From: Paeniglutamicibacter kerguelensis
GTDB taxonomy: Bacteria > Actinomycetota > Actinomycetes > Actinomycetales > Micrococcaceae
Direction: 5' to 3'
Assembly (NCBI RefSeq): GCF_017876535.1
Contig: NZ_JAGIOF010000001.1
Location: 1,116,001 to 1,180,000, forward strand
Length of the DNA stretch: 64,000 nt
The position numbers were made by a program, and so were the translations under genes. Of this stretch, positions 37,303 to 46,850 are shown one piece after another (positions within the stretch are counted from its first letter, which is position 1; every line of letters starts with the position of its first letter). Below the pieces are notes generated by a model, which saw only the letters and a list, made by a program, of their open reading frames with translations, made no database searches and was not told the DNA's origin.

Positions 37303-37962
37303 TTATGTCGTTTCGGTCAGCGCTCCGTGCGGAACCCGTCCTTGCGACGCAGATAATCATAACCAGAAAGTGGTCCAGAACTAAAATCGGGGGTTGGGGT
37401 TCGATCGGTCCGCCAAATTCCTTGTAAATACGCGGTTTTTCCCGCGATTTCGGAGGGTTCGCCCATGATTTTCGGGCGCTTCCCGCGAAAGTCGTTCTGT
37501 GACGGTGCGCACAGTTGGTTTCGGTGGCAAAGCGTATTCGCCTTAAAGGGTGAAACCTATGCATCGTTCAATGTTGGGGCGGCAGTTGTTGTCACTGGAC
37601 CCCGCCGCTCAGTGTGCTCTTGGAAGGAATGTGTTTGTGTAGCGGTCAATGTCGGATGAGAGTGGTTCACGTGCCGCAAAAGCTGTGCAGCCAATGGCGG
37701 TCGACTAACGGTGACTGAGCTGTCCATGGCTTGGCTGGCGGGACTTCCTCAATTCCGCCGTGCCAACAGCGGTCGAACAAGACCGATGTGCAGCGATTCC
37801 ATCTCGTACAAGACGGCGTGGTTAATTGGTTCAGCAGATCACCGTTCTTCAAGAGCGCGGCCGGATTGCGAAAACGCACGCTGTCCTCGACACACCCAAG
37901 GATCACTGCTCTACTCGAAAAGCGTGACGAATCAGGTGTTCTTGAAGATCAAGGGGGCCGGG
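37303..37962. other. Gene-free, lower-GC stretch between tRNA-Lys and the next ORF
   Basis: 660 bases with no frame that looks coding; short overlapping ORFs in several frames have no recognisable composition. The GC content is lower than in neighbouring genes. It should include the tRNA promoter (upstream of 37302 on the reverse strand). The frame of the downstream ORF is open from 37711, but the only sensible ribosome site lies before 37963. Confidence 0.45.
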
Positions 37963-38517
37963 ATGAAGAAACGGCGATTCATCACATTCCACGGTTTTGC
38001 TGCGATCGCCACGGCTTCGTCGTTCACTTCTATTCGCCGGCAACCACAGCCAACACCGCAAAACGCCGCGGGCAATTTTTCATGCCCGGCCTTCGCGGTG
38101 ACGCACCTCGCAACAGTGTCCAGCTCTCAAGTGAGCGGGATCGAGACTCCTGGCGAACCGGCAGCCTTGACGGTGGAACCATGTCCCGGAGTACCTTTTC
38201 CCGACGTCAATGGCTGCGACTCCGGCGGCAATGGAGGTTTCCAGGGCGACACCGGGACGTGGTGCCCCAGCAACCGTGGCGATCCCTGGATCGAGAAACT
38301 TAGGCCGCTGCATCGGCAAGGAAACGACCGGGAAGTTCTCCTGTCGCAACAAATAGACCTCCCCACCGGGCCATATGTTGGCTGCGGTTCCGGCGGGGTA
38401 GAAGCGACTGAAGGGATGCTCCTCTCGGCAATTCTTGTCAGGGATGTCGAGGGAGGGCCACCGTCCGGCTCGAACCTTTTCAACTCTCGGGAACTAGGGA
38501 ACCGGGTGAGCTCATGA
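37963..38517 (+). CDS. Unrecognised ORF coupled to the serine hydrolase
   Basis: 184 residues, starting MKKRRFITFHGFAAIATASS, which could be a weak export signal. The rest is rich in Gly, Pro and Ser with six Cys (for example VEPCPGVPFPDVNGCDSGGN, GPYVGCGSGG). I recognise no domain. Support is an AAGGGGGCCGGG ribosome site and an ATGA overlap of its stop with the start of the hydrolase at 38514. The composition is unlike neighbouring genes, so it may be a foreign or decayed gene. Confidence 0.4.
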   Translation: MKKRRFITFHGFAAIATASSFTSIRRQPQPTPQNAAGNFSCPAFAVTHLATVSSSQVSGIETPGEPAALTVEPCPGVPFPDVNGCDSGGNGGFQGDTGTWCPSNRGDPWIEKLRPLHRQGNDREVLLSQQIDLPTGPYVGCGSGGVEATEGMLLSAILVRDVEGGPPSGSNLFNSRELGNRVSS

Positions 38518-39815
38518 AGGATTCAGTGGTTTTCAGGGGGGAAGTTGGCAATTGGTGCGGTTCTTGCCCTGGTTTTGACTGGGTGCGGGTCTGGCGTCGT
38601 ACCGCCACCGAGTCCGTCCAGTGTGGAACAGGGAAGCCCGACATCAAGCCCGGGCACCACTGCGGGGCAGTGTGTGGCCGATCCGGCCAACGTGGTCAAG
38701 GCCGCACCTGGAGCCTCGGGCACCCTGCCGAAATCCGTGGTTGCGACTCTCGACTCGGGCGCGAAGGCTGCCTTTGAGACGGCTGCGGCACCGGGGGCCA
38801 TAGTGGGCGTGCGCACGCCTCAAGGCATCTGGACGGCGGCTTATGGGCTGGCCGACCCGACGACCAAGGCGCCTATGACCACAGACATGCATGCCCGAAT
38901 TGGCTCCGTCGCCAAGACGTTCACCGGAACATTGCTGCTCCAATTGGCCGAAGAGGGCAAGCTCGGCCTCGATGATCCGATCGGCAATACCATCCCGGCA
39001 TTCCCAATGGCGAGCGGATCACCCTGCGCATGCTGGCCAATATGACAAGCGGCGTGTCCAGCTTTTACACCGAGGATTTCTTGAAGCGCTACTTCGGCGA
39101 CCCCTCCAGCAAGTTCACCACGGATGAGCTCATTGCCTACGGCGTTTCGGCCTCGCCGCTATTTGCCCCGGGGGAGAAGTTCAACTATTCCAACACCAAT
39201 ACCATCTTGCTGGGGACGGTGATTGAAAAGGTGACCGGACAGCCATTCCTGGAGGTGCTGAAGCAGCAAATCCTGGTGCCGTTGGGCATGGCGAACACCA
39301 GCTGGCCGGGTGATTCGGACGCGGTTCCGAGCCCTCATCCGCGCGGGTTTACGCTCCAGGGCTTGGAACCGCTGAACGAGCCCGTCGACGCCACGAACTG
39401 GACGCCGACTTTCGCCGGTGCCGCCGGCGCCTTGATCTCCACCGTTGAGGATTTGTTGACATACGACCGGGCGCTGGCCACGGGGCAGGGGCTGCTCTCG
39501 CCGGAGGCCCAAATAGCGCGGCTGAAGTCGTTCCCAACTCCGGCAGGCTATGGGCTGGCCTTGGGCTGCATTGGCGGGTGGGTGGGGCACACGGGGGAGC
39601 TGCCCGGTTTCAACACGGCCTTGTACTACGACACCACCACCGACACGTCGGTGGTGGTCATGGTCAACAGCGACATCTCCTCGGGTGGATGCGCCGAATC
39701 GCCCACGTTGAGTGACAATCCTGGCGAGCTGCCGTGCGCGGCCCCGGCCACACGCATTTTTGTGGGGGTTTCCAAGGCGTTGGGGCATGAGTTTGCGCCC
39801 GTGCCTTCACGATGA
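38514..39815 (+). pseudogene. Serine hydrolase (beta-lactamase family) lipoprotein gene with two compensating frameshifts
   Basis: The encoded protein would be a class C beta-lactamase-like serine hydrolase of about 430 residues with the three active-site motifs: SVAK in RIGSVAKTFTG, YSN in EKFNYSNTNTILLG and HTG in GWVGHTGELPGF. Starting at ATG 38514 (MKDSVVFRG), the frame breaks at a run of six G (38536-38541). Dropping one G gives a perfect lipoprotein signal, KLAIGAVLALVLTGCGSG. The middle frame ends at 39045, and the rest (GERITLRMLANMTSGVSSF onward) continues in the first frame after a missing base near 39000-39008. So there is one extra and one lost base. Inactivated gene, phase-variable tract or assembly error are all possible. 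The ATG overlaps the stop of the upstream ORF. Confidence 0.75.
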
Positions 39816-39895
39816 GGAAGTCCTGGCAGCCGTAGCGCTTCGAGGCCCGTTGTCGCGACCCATCCCGTGAGTCCGGGAGGTTTCCAGGGAAAAGC

Positions 39896-39931
39896 AGAAG
39901 GTCCGATTCGCAACTGCGAATCGGACCTTCT
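39896..39931 (-). terminator. Terminator of tRNA-Lys copy 2
   Basis: AGAAGGTCCGATTCGCA pairs perfectly with TGCGAATCGGACCTTCT around AC. Confidence 0.85.
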
Positions 39932-39937
39932 TTGCTG

Positions 39938-40010
<73 letters not shown>

Positions 40011-40235
40011 GGCTGTTGTTTTGCCGGAGTTCGTAACTCCTGCGCTCTGCAACGACATGAAACTATACCAGCTTCTCAGGCTTGCGCGCGACGCTTCCGA
40101 CGTGCGCCAGCGATCGTGTGAGCCTTGGCGATGAACTCTGGGTTTGGGCGGCCCGATCGGGCGGGCGCGGGCCGGGCCCAGGCGTGTCCAGTGCGGTTGC
40201 GGGGCCGCTTTGGAGCCGTTGCATCCGGGAAAAGC

Positions 40236-40271
40236 AGAAGGTCCGATTCGCAACTGCGAATCGGACCTTCT
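40236..40271 (-). terminator. Terminator of tRNA-Lys copy 3
   Basis: Same 17-base-pair hairpin as at 39896-39931. Confidence 0.85.
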
Positions 40272-40277
40272 TTGCTG

Positions 40278-40350
<73 letters not shown>

Positions 40351-40583
40351 GGCTGTTGTTTTGCCGGAGTTCGTAACTCCCGCGCTCTGCAACGACATGA
40401 AACTTTACCAGCTTGACGGGGGAATGCAAATCGAAATGGCCTTTTGCGAGCGAGGTCACAATAATCGTCCTGATTTGGGTTGTTGTGGCGGCAATAGCAG
40501 GACTTTAGCTACGTGAAAGATTGTTTCGTTGCCGGGGCATGTTCCTTTAGGGCAGGTGCCCTGATCGACCTAGGCTCAAGAGC

Positions 40584-41537
40584 ATGAAGCAGAACACCGT
40601 TGTTACTTTTCCCAGTGAAGAACTCCTCGCTGCTGTAGGCCCTTTGCCAGAAGGTCTCGAAGCCGGCATTTGGGACTTCACGAGCGATCCCGTGGGCGTG
40701 GCCCTTGAGGCCATCGAAATTGCAGTTTTCCCCTACATGGCCAAGTTCTCCGAGCTGGAAGATGTCAAAAAGGCGCCGAACCTCAAGTTGGTGCAGACCC
40801 AAACCACTGGGTTCGACGGAATCCGTGAACTTGTTGGTCCGGATGTGTCAGTGGCTACTGCGCACGGCGTTCATGCCGCTTCCACGGCCGAGTTGGCCGT
40901 CGGGATGGCAATCGCCTCGCTGCGAGGCATCGGGGAGTCGGTGCGGGACCAGGCCGCCGGCCATTGGAATCCACGGCGTTGGCCGGGATTGGCCGACCGC
41001 AAGGTGGCGATTGTTGGTGTTGGCGGCATCGGCGAAGAAATTCGCAAGCGGTTGGTTCCGTTTGAAGTTGAGCTCAGCCGTTTTGGCACACGTGCACGCA
41101 CCGACGAGCACGGTGAAATCCTGGCCATTGATGACCTGCACTCGCGCGCCTCGTCGATTGAGGTCTTGATCCTCATAGTTCCGCACAACGCATCGACCCA
41201 CCACCTGGTGGATGCGCAGCTGCTCTCCACGCTGCCCGACGATGCGGTCATCGTCAACGTGGCCCGCGGCGCGGTGGTTGACACCGACGCTCTGGTGGCG
41301 GAGCTGGCGACCGGGCGCCTGCGCTGCGCCTCGGACGTTTTTGACCCGGAACCGCTTCCGGAGGATCATCCGATTTGGAAGCTGCCCAATGCACTGATCG
41401 TCCCGCACAATGGCGGAAACACCGAGGCGTTTCTGCCGCGCATGACGGCTCTGCTGAAGCGCCAGGTTGTGGCTTGGGCCGAAGGCCGGGATTCGGAGAA
41501 CCTCGTTTACAGCGCCGAAGCCGCCAACCGACACTAG
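40584..41537 (+). CDS. D-isomer-specific 2-hydroxyacid dehydrogenase
   Basis: 317 residues. NAD(P)-dependent reduction of a 2-oxoacid or the reverse. The dinucleotide motif is VAIVGVGGIGEEIRKRL (GxGxxG), with catalytic Arg in VNVARGAVVDTDALV, Glu in DVFDPEPLPEDHPIW and His in VPHNGGNTEAF. The substrate side (FPYMAKFSELEDVKKAPNLK) is of the short glyoxylate/hydroxypyruvate reductase type; the exact substrate is not visible. It is convergent with the MFS gene at 41651-42877. Confidence 0.92.
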   Translation: MKQNTVVTFPSEELLAAVGPLPEGLEAGIWDFTSDPVGVALEAIEIAVFPYMAKFSELEDVKKAPNLKLVQTQTTGFDGIRELVGPDVSVATAHGVHAASTAELAVGMAIASLRGIGESVRDQAAGHWNPRRWPGLADRKVAIVGVGGIGEEIRKRLVPFEVELSRFGTRARTDEHGEILAIDDLHSRASSIEVLILIVPHNASTHHLVDAQLLSTLPDDAVIVNVARGAVVDTDALVAELATGRLRCASDVFDPEPLPEDHPIWKLPNALIVPHNGGNTEAFLPRMTALLKRQVVAWAEGRDSENLVYSAEAANRH

Positions 41538-41607
41538 CTGGATTCGTGGCCGGCAAGGCGTCGAGGGCGGCGTGAATCGCCTGCCTGCACAGCAACGGAT
41601 CGAGGGT

Positions 41608-41640
41608 GGTTGGCCTTCCGGAATGCCCGGGAGGCCAACC
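41608..41640. terminator. Bidirectional terminator
   Basis: GGTTGGCCT-T-CCGG pairs with CCGG-G-AGGCCAACC around five bases, between the convergent dehydrogenase and MFS genes. Confidence 0.75.
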
Positions 41641-41650
41641 ATCCTTGTGC

Positions 41651-42877
41651 TCACTGCACAGGGTTTCGGGTGCTGTTCCGGTCCACGATTGAGCATGCCG
41701 CGATGAAGGCCGTCAGGACGAGGGCTGCATGCAAGGGGAGTGGCGCCGGGCCCGCAATGACGGCTCCCGCGAGAGCTGTTCCGGCGGACCCCGCGGTGAT
41801 CTTCAGTGCGCCGACCCAGACGAAGACCTGGCCTCGCGAGTTTTGCGGCGCATACTCGCTGCGCGCGGCAAGGGTCGCGGCAAAGAAGTACGAGTTGATG
41901 ATTCCAGCGAGTCCATAGGCGGCGATCGCCGCGCTGAAAACGGTGGAGAGCGTCACGCAGAGCAGTGCTCCGGCAACCGTGAAGGCAAGCCAGGTCATGA
42001 GTCTGTCGGCGTCCCCTTTCAGCGGACGGATCATCACGCCGATCGATCCGGCCAGATTGCCCAAGCCGTATGCGGCAGTGAGGATTCCTGCAGCGGCCCC
42101 ATCGACCTTGAAATGACCTGTCGATGCCACGGCCGTTATGGGAAGCACGGCTACCGACAGGGCCACGGTCATTGTCATGTACAAGGTCCGGCGCAGCGGG
42201 CCGGTGGTCAGCATCAGCAAAAGCGTTTGCCCGGGCTTGGGCACCTCGGTTTGATTTGCGGCCCGGCTTCCGTGCGGCAGGAGTTTCACCAGGATGGCTG
42301 CAAGCATGGTTCCGGCAGCAAGCATGAGGGCCGCAACGGCGGCTCCCGACCAGGCCGAGACTGCCGCGACGATTCCCGGGCCAAGGGTCCCGCCAATGCC
42401 ATAGGTCGCGACGTCCCAGCCCTGGGCTCGGCGTTGGCTTTCCCGGCTGTCCCCGGCGATCTCGGGGAGCCGGGAGCTGATGCCGCCGGTCAGCAGTGGC
42501 CCAAACAGCCCCGAGACGATCAAAAGCAGTGCCGGCACAATGGGCAAGGTCACAGGATAGAGCAGTACCGCCGCGGCGAGCGTTCCACCGTGTGCAATAC
42601 AGGCAAAGGCAATGACGTTGCGTGCATCGCGCGCGGTGTCCAGGCTGCGGGCAACGAATGGCCCCAGCAGGTGCGGCGCCGTGATGCTGGCGCCTAGGAG
42701 CCCTGCAAGCCATCCCGGACCACCGCTGGTGGTGACCAGCAGGACGACGGCGACCACTGCGCCGCCGTCCGCTGTCCGCGCCAACGTTGCAGCGGCCACG
42801 TACCTGGCCAGGCCTCCGGCACCCGCAGGTCGGTCCCCGGGCAGGGCCTTGGTGATTTCTTTGTTTGGAGTTCTCAC
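41651..42877 (-). CDS. MFS transporter
   Basis: 408 residues with about 12 helices, beginning KALPGDRPAGAGGLARYVAA. MFS-like features are LLGASITAPHLLGPFVARSL and SGLFGPLLTGGISSRLPEI. Motif A is poorly conserved, so it belongs to a divergent family. It follows the DapA-like gene by 39 bases on the same strand and is probably cotranscribed, so it may carry the substrate or product of that enzyme. Confidence 0.85.
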   Translation of the reverse strand: MRTPNKEITKALPGDRPAGAGGLARYVAAATLARTADGGAVVAVVLLVTTSGGPGWLAGLLGASITAPHLLGPFVARSLDTARDARNVIAFACIAHGGTLAAAVLLYPVTLPIVPALLLIVSGLFGPLLTGGISSRLPEIAGDSRESQRRAQGWDVATYGIGGTLGPGIVAAVSAWSGAAVAALMLAAGTMLAAILVKLLPHGSRAANQTEVPKPGQTLLLMLTTGPLRRTLYMTMTVALSVAVLPITAVASTGHFKVDGAAAGILTAAYGLGNLAGSIGVMIRPLKGDADRLMTWLAFTVAGALLCVTLSTVFSAAIAAYGLAGIINSYFFAATLAARSEYAPQNSRGQVFVWVGALKITAGSAGTALAGAVIAGPAPLPLHAALVLTAFIAACSIVDRNSTRNPVQ

Positions 42878-42916
42878 GGTGTTGTCGATCCACGTCCGCG
42901 GGCGGCAGCCTGCGGG

Positions 42917-43804
42917 CTAGCCGTCCAGGCCGGTGAGCTTCAGGGAATCCCTGATCTCCGAACGGGTCTGGTCTTCGAGGCCCTTCAGCGGGCTCGGGAG
43001 GCTGTGGGGGTTGGTGAGTCCCAGTTCCTCGGCGATGGCCGCAACCACGCGCAGGCTCCCGTGAGATTTGAACAACGCCCAGATGGGATCGAATTTCCGG
43101 GAGATTTCCCGTGCGGTGCCGGCGTTTCCGGCCAGTGCGGCGTCGGCCAGTTCCATGGCGTGGCGGGGGAAGATTCCTGCAATGACAGAATGCCAAACGT
43201 CATAGCCGGCCAGCAATGCGTCGGCGGCTTCCCAATCCCCGCTGAGGCCGATCGAGTGTTCGGGGGAGAAGATCCCTCGGAGTTCGGCAAGGCGCGATGC
43301 CGTGGCTCCGGCCGGGGGCGGGGGAATCTTGATGCCGCCGATCCGGGGGAGTCGGGCGATGCGTTCGAGCAATTCGTCGGAGAAGACAAACCCGGTGGTA
43401 CCCGGGCTGTCGTACACAAAGACCGGCACGGAGGAAGCCGAGACGACGTCGCGGTACAGGCCGAACACCTCGTTTGCTGTGAGCCGGTGATAGGAGACGG
43501 GTGTAAGGAGCAGGGCGGAAGCCCCGGCGAGCTGCGCATCCTCGGCGTTGGCGATCACTTCCCGTGTGCGCATGGCACCGATCCCGCTCATGACCGAGGC
43601 ATCGCCGGCGGAACCGACAGCAACTTGCAGCGCTTCTCGGCGTTCGTCGCGGGACAGGTAGGGGTAGACGCCGGTGGACCCCAGGACACCGATTGATTTC
43701 ACGCCGGCGTCGGTGATGCGACCGACGAGTCGGGCAAGGGCGGTTTGGTCGACGCCGTCTTCCGAGAGCGGTGTTAGCGGGAAGGCGCACAGTCCGTCAA
43801 ACAT
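42917..43804 (-). CDS. Dihydrodipicolinate synthase (DapA)-family lyase/aldolase
   Basis: 295 residues with a TIM barrel of the DapA/NanA family. The Schiff-base lysine is in RIGGIKIPPPPAG, the catalytic Tyr in VFVYDSPGTTGFV, and the substrate loop in GVLGSTGVYPYLSRDER, where the usual GTTGE is GSTGV. The altered loop argues against true DHDPS, which should also lie in a lysine context. It more likely cleaves or forms a hydroxy-oxoacid. It is transcribed away from the MocR regulator. Confidence 0.88.
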   Translation of the reverse strand: MFDGLCAFPLTPLSEDGVDQTALARLVGRITDAGVKSIGVLGSTGVYPYLSRDERREALQVAVGSAGDASVMSGIGAMRTREVIANAEDAQLAGASALLLTPVSYHRLTANEVFGLYRDVVSASSVPVFVYDSPGTTGFVFSDELLERIARLPRIGGIKIPPPPAGATASRLAELRGIFSPEHSIGLSGDWEAADALLAGYDVWHSVIAGIFPRHAMELADAALAGNAGTAREISRKFDPIWALFKSHGSLRVVAAIAEELGLTNPHSLPSPLKGLEDQTRSEIRDSLKLTGLDG

Positions 43805-43867
43805 GATGTGGATCCTCGATCTTCTATGGTCCCCCGCGGTCGGTCGCGGGAGATCCAGGACCTATAC

Positions 43868-43907
43868 TGGCAATCATCTTGGACCCAACCTAGATCCAAG
43901 ATTGCCA
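43868..43907. promoter_or_regulatory. Inverted repeat in the MocR/DapA-like divergent promoter
   Basis: TGGCAATC-ATC-TTGGA faces TCCAAGATTGCCA across CCCAACCTAGA. On the reverse strand TTGGGT and TATAGG are spaced by 16 bases, a plausible promoter of the lyase gene lying inside the repeat, so binding of the MocR protein would control it. Confidence 0.55.
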
Positions 43908-43924
43908 ATAACGATAGGACCAAG

Positions 43925-45349
43925 ATGGCGACGGCCGAACTTCCCATTACCTTGGACCCCGGCAGCAAATCGCCGCTGACGGTCCAGCTGGCAGCGCGCC
44001 TCCGGACTGCCATCCTTGATGGAACGCTACGGGCGGAGGACTCGCTGCCTTCCTCGCGCGCGCTGGCCACCGAGCTCGGCGTCTCACGGGGCGTGGTCGT
44101 CAGGGCGTTCGAGCAACTATCGGGGGAGGGCTATCTCGATAGCCGCGGTGCCGGAGGGACCCGTGTTGCCGTTCGCCCCGACATCCGGGGCTTCGCCCGG
44201 GTGGCCGCTGCCGCAAAGCAATCGGAAGCGGCCAAACCGATTCTGGACCTGAGTCCGGGGCGCCCCTCGGGCGTGCCCTTCCTGGACAACGAATGGCGCT
44301 CCGCCTGGCGCAAGGCAGCTGCCGAACCGGTGAGTTCACAGATCCCGCCCGCGCTGGGTATCGACACCCTGCGCGCCGCCATCCAAGGGCACCTAGGGAC
44401 ATCACGGGGGCTCAATGTCAATGCCGAGGACGTGATCGTTTCGGCGGGGACCAGCGATGCGCTGCAACTGATAGTCACCGCCCTTCGCAGTCGCTCCGAC
44501 CGTCCACGTGTCCTCGTCGAAGACCCGGGGTATCCAACGGCCCGGCGAGTGCTTGCCGCGGCGGGGGCCGCGGTTGAGACTCTGCCGGTTACCGTCGATG
44601 GACTGAGGGTCGAACAACTCGCCAGCTTGGAGACGCCGCCCGACGCAGTGCTCGTCACCCCGAGCCACCAATACCCGCTGGGAGGGCGCATGCCGATCCA
44701 GGAACGATTGACTTTGCTGTCGTGGGCCTCGGCCAATAACGTCTTGATTCTCGAAGATGACTACGACAGCGAATTCCGGCATAGCCGGAGGCCCCTGCCC
44801 ACACTTGCGTCGCTTCCGTCGCAAGCCGACGTGATCCTGGTGGGAACGTTCTCGAAATCGCTCAGTCCGTGGTTGCGCTGCGGGTACCTCATTGCCCGGG
44901 GCGCTTCCGCCGAAGGGCTCAAGGGCACGCGTCGCGCCCTTGGCACCCCGGTATCCGGGATGCTCCAGCTGGCTCTTGGGAGCTACATCGACGGCGGTGG
45001 CCTTGCCCGACACATTGCCCGCGCCCGCCGGGAGTACGCCCACCGCCGTGACATCATTCTCGAACGACTCGGTGCACGCAAGGATGTAGCGGTCTCCGCC
45101 CTCGACGGAGGCCTGCATGCGGTCCTGGAACTGGCACCCGGAATCGATGCCAGCGACCTCGCGAGGCATGCACTGGTATGTGGGGTATTGCTTCCGGCGC
45201 TCGCCGACTACTACGCCGACGGGGCGCGGAAAAATGGCTTGGTGCTCGGATACGGCGCGGTGACGGATACGGAGCTGACCCGGGCGCTCGGTGTCCTGGT
45301 TTCACTCATCGAGCGTGCCGCGGCAGGGGAGTCGCCTTCCGCGAACTGA
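43925..45349 (+). CDS. MocR/PdxR-type transcriptional regulator (GntR helix fused to aminotransferase fold)
   Basis: 474 residues. The N-terminal winged helix of the GntR family (SPLTVQLAARLRTAILDGTL, then SLPSSRALATELGVSRGVVV) is joined by a short linker to a fold-type I aminotransferase domain. The PLP lysine is in LVGTFSKSLSPWLRCGYLI, and the substrate region in VTPSHQYPLGGRMP. These regulators sense PLP or an amino-acid ligand. It is divergent from the DapA-like gene and the MFS carrier, which it probably controls. Start ATG 43925 is chosen because the domain begins there; the frame is open to 43808. Confidence 0.92.
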   Translation: MATAELPITLDPGSKSPLTVQLAARLRTAILDGTLRAEDSLPSSRALATELGVSRGVVVRAFEQLSGEGYLDSRGAGGTRVAVRPDIRGFARVAAAAKQSEAAKPILDLSPGRPSGVPFLDNEWRSAWRKAAAEPVSSQIPPALGIDTLRAAIQGHLGTSRGLNVNAEDVIVSAGTSDALQLIVTALRSRSDRPRVLVEDPGYPTARRVLAAAGAAVETLPVTVDGLRVEQLASLETPPDAVLVTPSHQYPLGGRMPIQERLTLLSWASANNVLILEDDYDSEFRHSRRPLPTLASLPSQADVILVGTFSKSLSPWLRCGYLIARGASAEGLKGTRRALGTPVSGMLQLALGSYIDGGGLARHIARARREYAHRRDIILERLGARKDVAVSALDGGLHAVLELAPGIDASDLARHALVCGVLLPALADYYADGARKNGLVLGYGAVTDTELTRALGVLVSLIERAAAGESPSAN

Positions 45350-45363
45350 TGTGCTCTTGCGGT

Positions 45364-45714
45364 TCAGCTGCTCTTGCGGTCCTGGCGTTTGCCCGAGGTT
45401 CGGGCCCGGCTGCGTAGCTGGATGATGCGAACTGCGCCGGCGATTGCCACCACGGTAGCGCCCGCAACCGCAGCTATGAGCATGGCAACCCCGAGCGCCA
45501 GCTGTCCATGGAATCCCAGGAAATACACGGTGACACGATCCTGATTTTGCACCATGAACACTACCAGGAACACCAATACGATGAGGGCGACGATGGTGAA
45601 AGTCCAAACGACGCCGGCACGGGTGCCGACGGCGGGTCGAGCGGGTGCCGCTTCCGGCTTGTTTGGGGGAACCTCGGGTTCCTGACCTTGCGGAGTGAGC
45701 GGGTCGTCGGTCAT
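45364..45714 (-). CDS. LapA-domain small membrane protein
   Basis: 116 residues. A Pro/Glu-rich N-terminus precedes two helices: VVWTFTIVALIVLVFLVVFM with the conserved QNQDRVTVYFLGFHGQLALG, then AMLIAAVAGATVVAIAGAV, and a basic tail. This is the LapA (DUF1049) pattern. In actinobacteria the role is not known. GAGGAAACC precedes ATG 45714. Confidence 0.85.
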   Translation of the reverse strand: MTDDPLTPQGQEPEVPPNKPEAAPARPAVGTRAGVVWTFTIVALIVLVFLVVFMVQNQDRVTVYFLGFHGQLALGVAMLIAAVAGATVVAIAGAVRIIQLRSRARTSGKRQDRKSS

Positions 45715-45855
45715 GGTTTCCTCGCTTCCCATCCAGCGGTGAAGACCTTTGGCAAGTTGCCGTGTGGCCAACATAAGCGCTTGGTCCGGGGGAGGCAAGG
45801 GGGAATGCCGGGGACAGGCTCGTGTTCCCCGGCACGGGGTCACCGCACAGGGTCG

Positions 45856-46140
45856 TTACACGCTCTTGGTGTAGATGAGTGCAGGGGCCGCCGTCTCGAG
45901 CATTTCGAGTTGCGCGATGGCTTCGACGAAGTGCGGTGTCCGGGTGTGGGCGTCCAGGTGTTCCTGGGAGAGCCAACATTCAAGCAACATCAAGTCACAG
46001 GGATCTTCGCGCAACTGGAGTAGTTCGTAGCTCACGCAACCGGGTTCATTTCGCGTCCGGGCAACCAGCTCGCGATAGATCTCCAGAACCGCTTCGAGGT
46101 TCCCAGGCAGGACCGTGCTGCCAACCAAAACGTTGATCAT
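45856..46140 (-). CDS. Antibiotic biosynthesis monooxygenase (ABM)-domain protein
   Basis: 94 residues, one ferredoxin-like ABM domain: VLEIYRELVARTRNEPGCVS and YELLQLREDPCDLMLLECW, then EHLDAHTRTPHFVE. Typical of small quinol monooxygenases (YgiN-like) and related dimeric proteins. Substrate unknown. Confidence 0.88.
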   Translation of the reverse strand: MINVLVGSTVLPGNLEAVLEIYRELVARTRNEPGCVSYELLQLREDPCDLMLLECWLSQEHLDAHTRTPHFVEAIAQLEMLETAAPALIYTKSV

Positions 46141-46209
46141 CGATCTCCTTGCTGCGGGCTCGGGGCGGGAGGGCGACCCGAGGGGTTTCGTTTCCGGGAA
46201 CGAAGGCCT

Positions 46210-46686
46210 TTAGTCGGTGTCGGAGGCCACGCGCTCGAGCACGTCCATGAAGATGTCCATGAATTCGGCGAAATCGGCGGCGTCCTCGCCCTGGTCGATG
46301 CGGCCGCGTTGGCTGGCGGAGCCTTCGTTTGCTGGGATGTCGAGCGTTGGATGTGCCGGGATATTGAAGCGGTAAACGCGGCCGGTGCTGGTCCCCACTT
46401 CGTAGCTGCCGTCGCTGATCAGCGCCACGTGGGAAACATTGGTGTTGTTGACCGATACGGCACGGTCGGACGCGGTCATCGTCTTGGGGTTTAGGGGGCA
46501 GATGATGAGCTCGGCGGGTTCGCGCCGGTAGCCGATCACCTTCAGCCCCGAGGATCCCGAGGTGCCGGAGGCCGCAACAAGGTTGTAGCTTCCGTAATTG
46601 GGGATCTGACCATCGAACGCCTCATGCAGCAGGCGCTTAAGGGTGTCGTCGGCGTCATCGGTGGAATCAACTTGGGGTCTCTCCAT
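46210..46686 (-). CDS. Conserved hypothetical protein
   Basis: 158 residues (MERPQVDSTDDADDTLKRL) with alternating strands: YNLVAASGTSGSSGLKVIGY, AELIICPLNPKTMTASDRAV, HVALISDGSYEVGTSTGRVY, and an acidic C-terminus (FAEFMDIFMDVLERVASDTD). Soluble, function unknown. The start may instead be the ATG at 46704, which would put it inside the 76-bp repeat. Confidence 0.65.
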   Translation of the reverse strand: MERPQVDSTDDADDTLKRLLHEAFDGQIPNYGSYNLVAASGTSGSSGLKVIGYRREPAELIICPLNPKTMTASDRAVSVNNTNVSHVALISDGSYEVGTSTGRVYRFNIPAHPTLDIPANEGSASQRGRIDQGEDAADFAEFMDIFMDVLERVASDTD

Positions 46687-46696
46687 ACCTGCCACT

Positions 46697-46772
46697 CTAG
46701 CCATCTCATGTTTCGAACACATGTCCTGTAAGCGGTTGAGTGAAAAATGTCGCCGTGTCGTTATGGTTTGCC
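46697..46772. repeat. 76-bp direct repeat, copy A
   Basis: Starts CTAGCCATCTCATGTTTCGA and contains ACACATG and GTGAAAAATGTCGCC. Copy B at 47556-47631 matches along the whole length without gaps at roughly three-quarters identity (for example GAACACATG and ATGTCGC). Confidence 0.7.
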
Positions 46773-46850
46773 GATCTTGCACAGCCGCGTATTCCGACAA
46801 AATTCCAGTCTCAATGAATCTACTAGAAGCATTGAGACTTGGAGATATCG

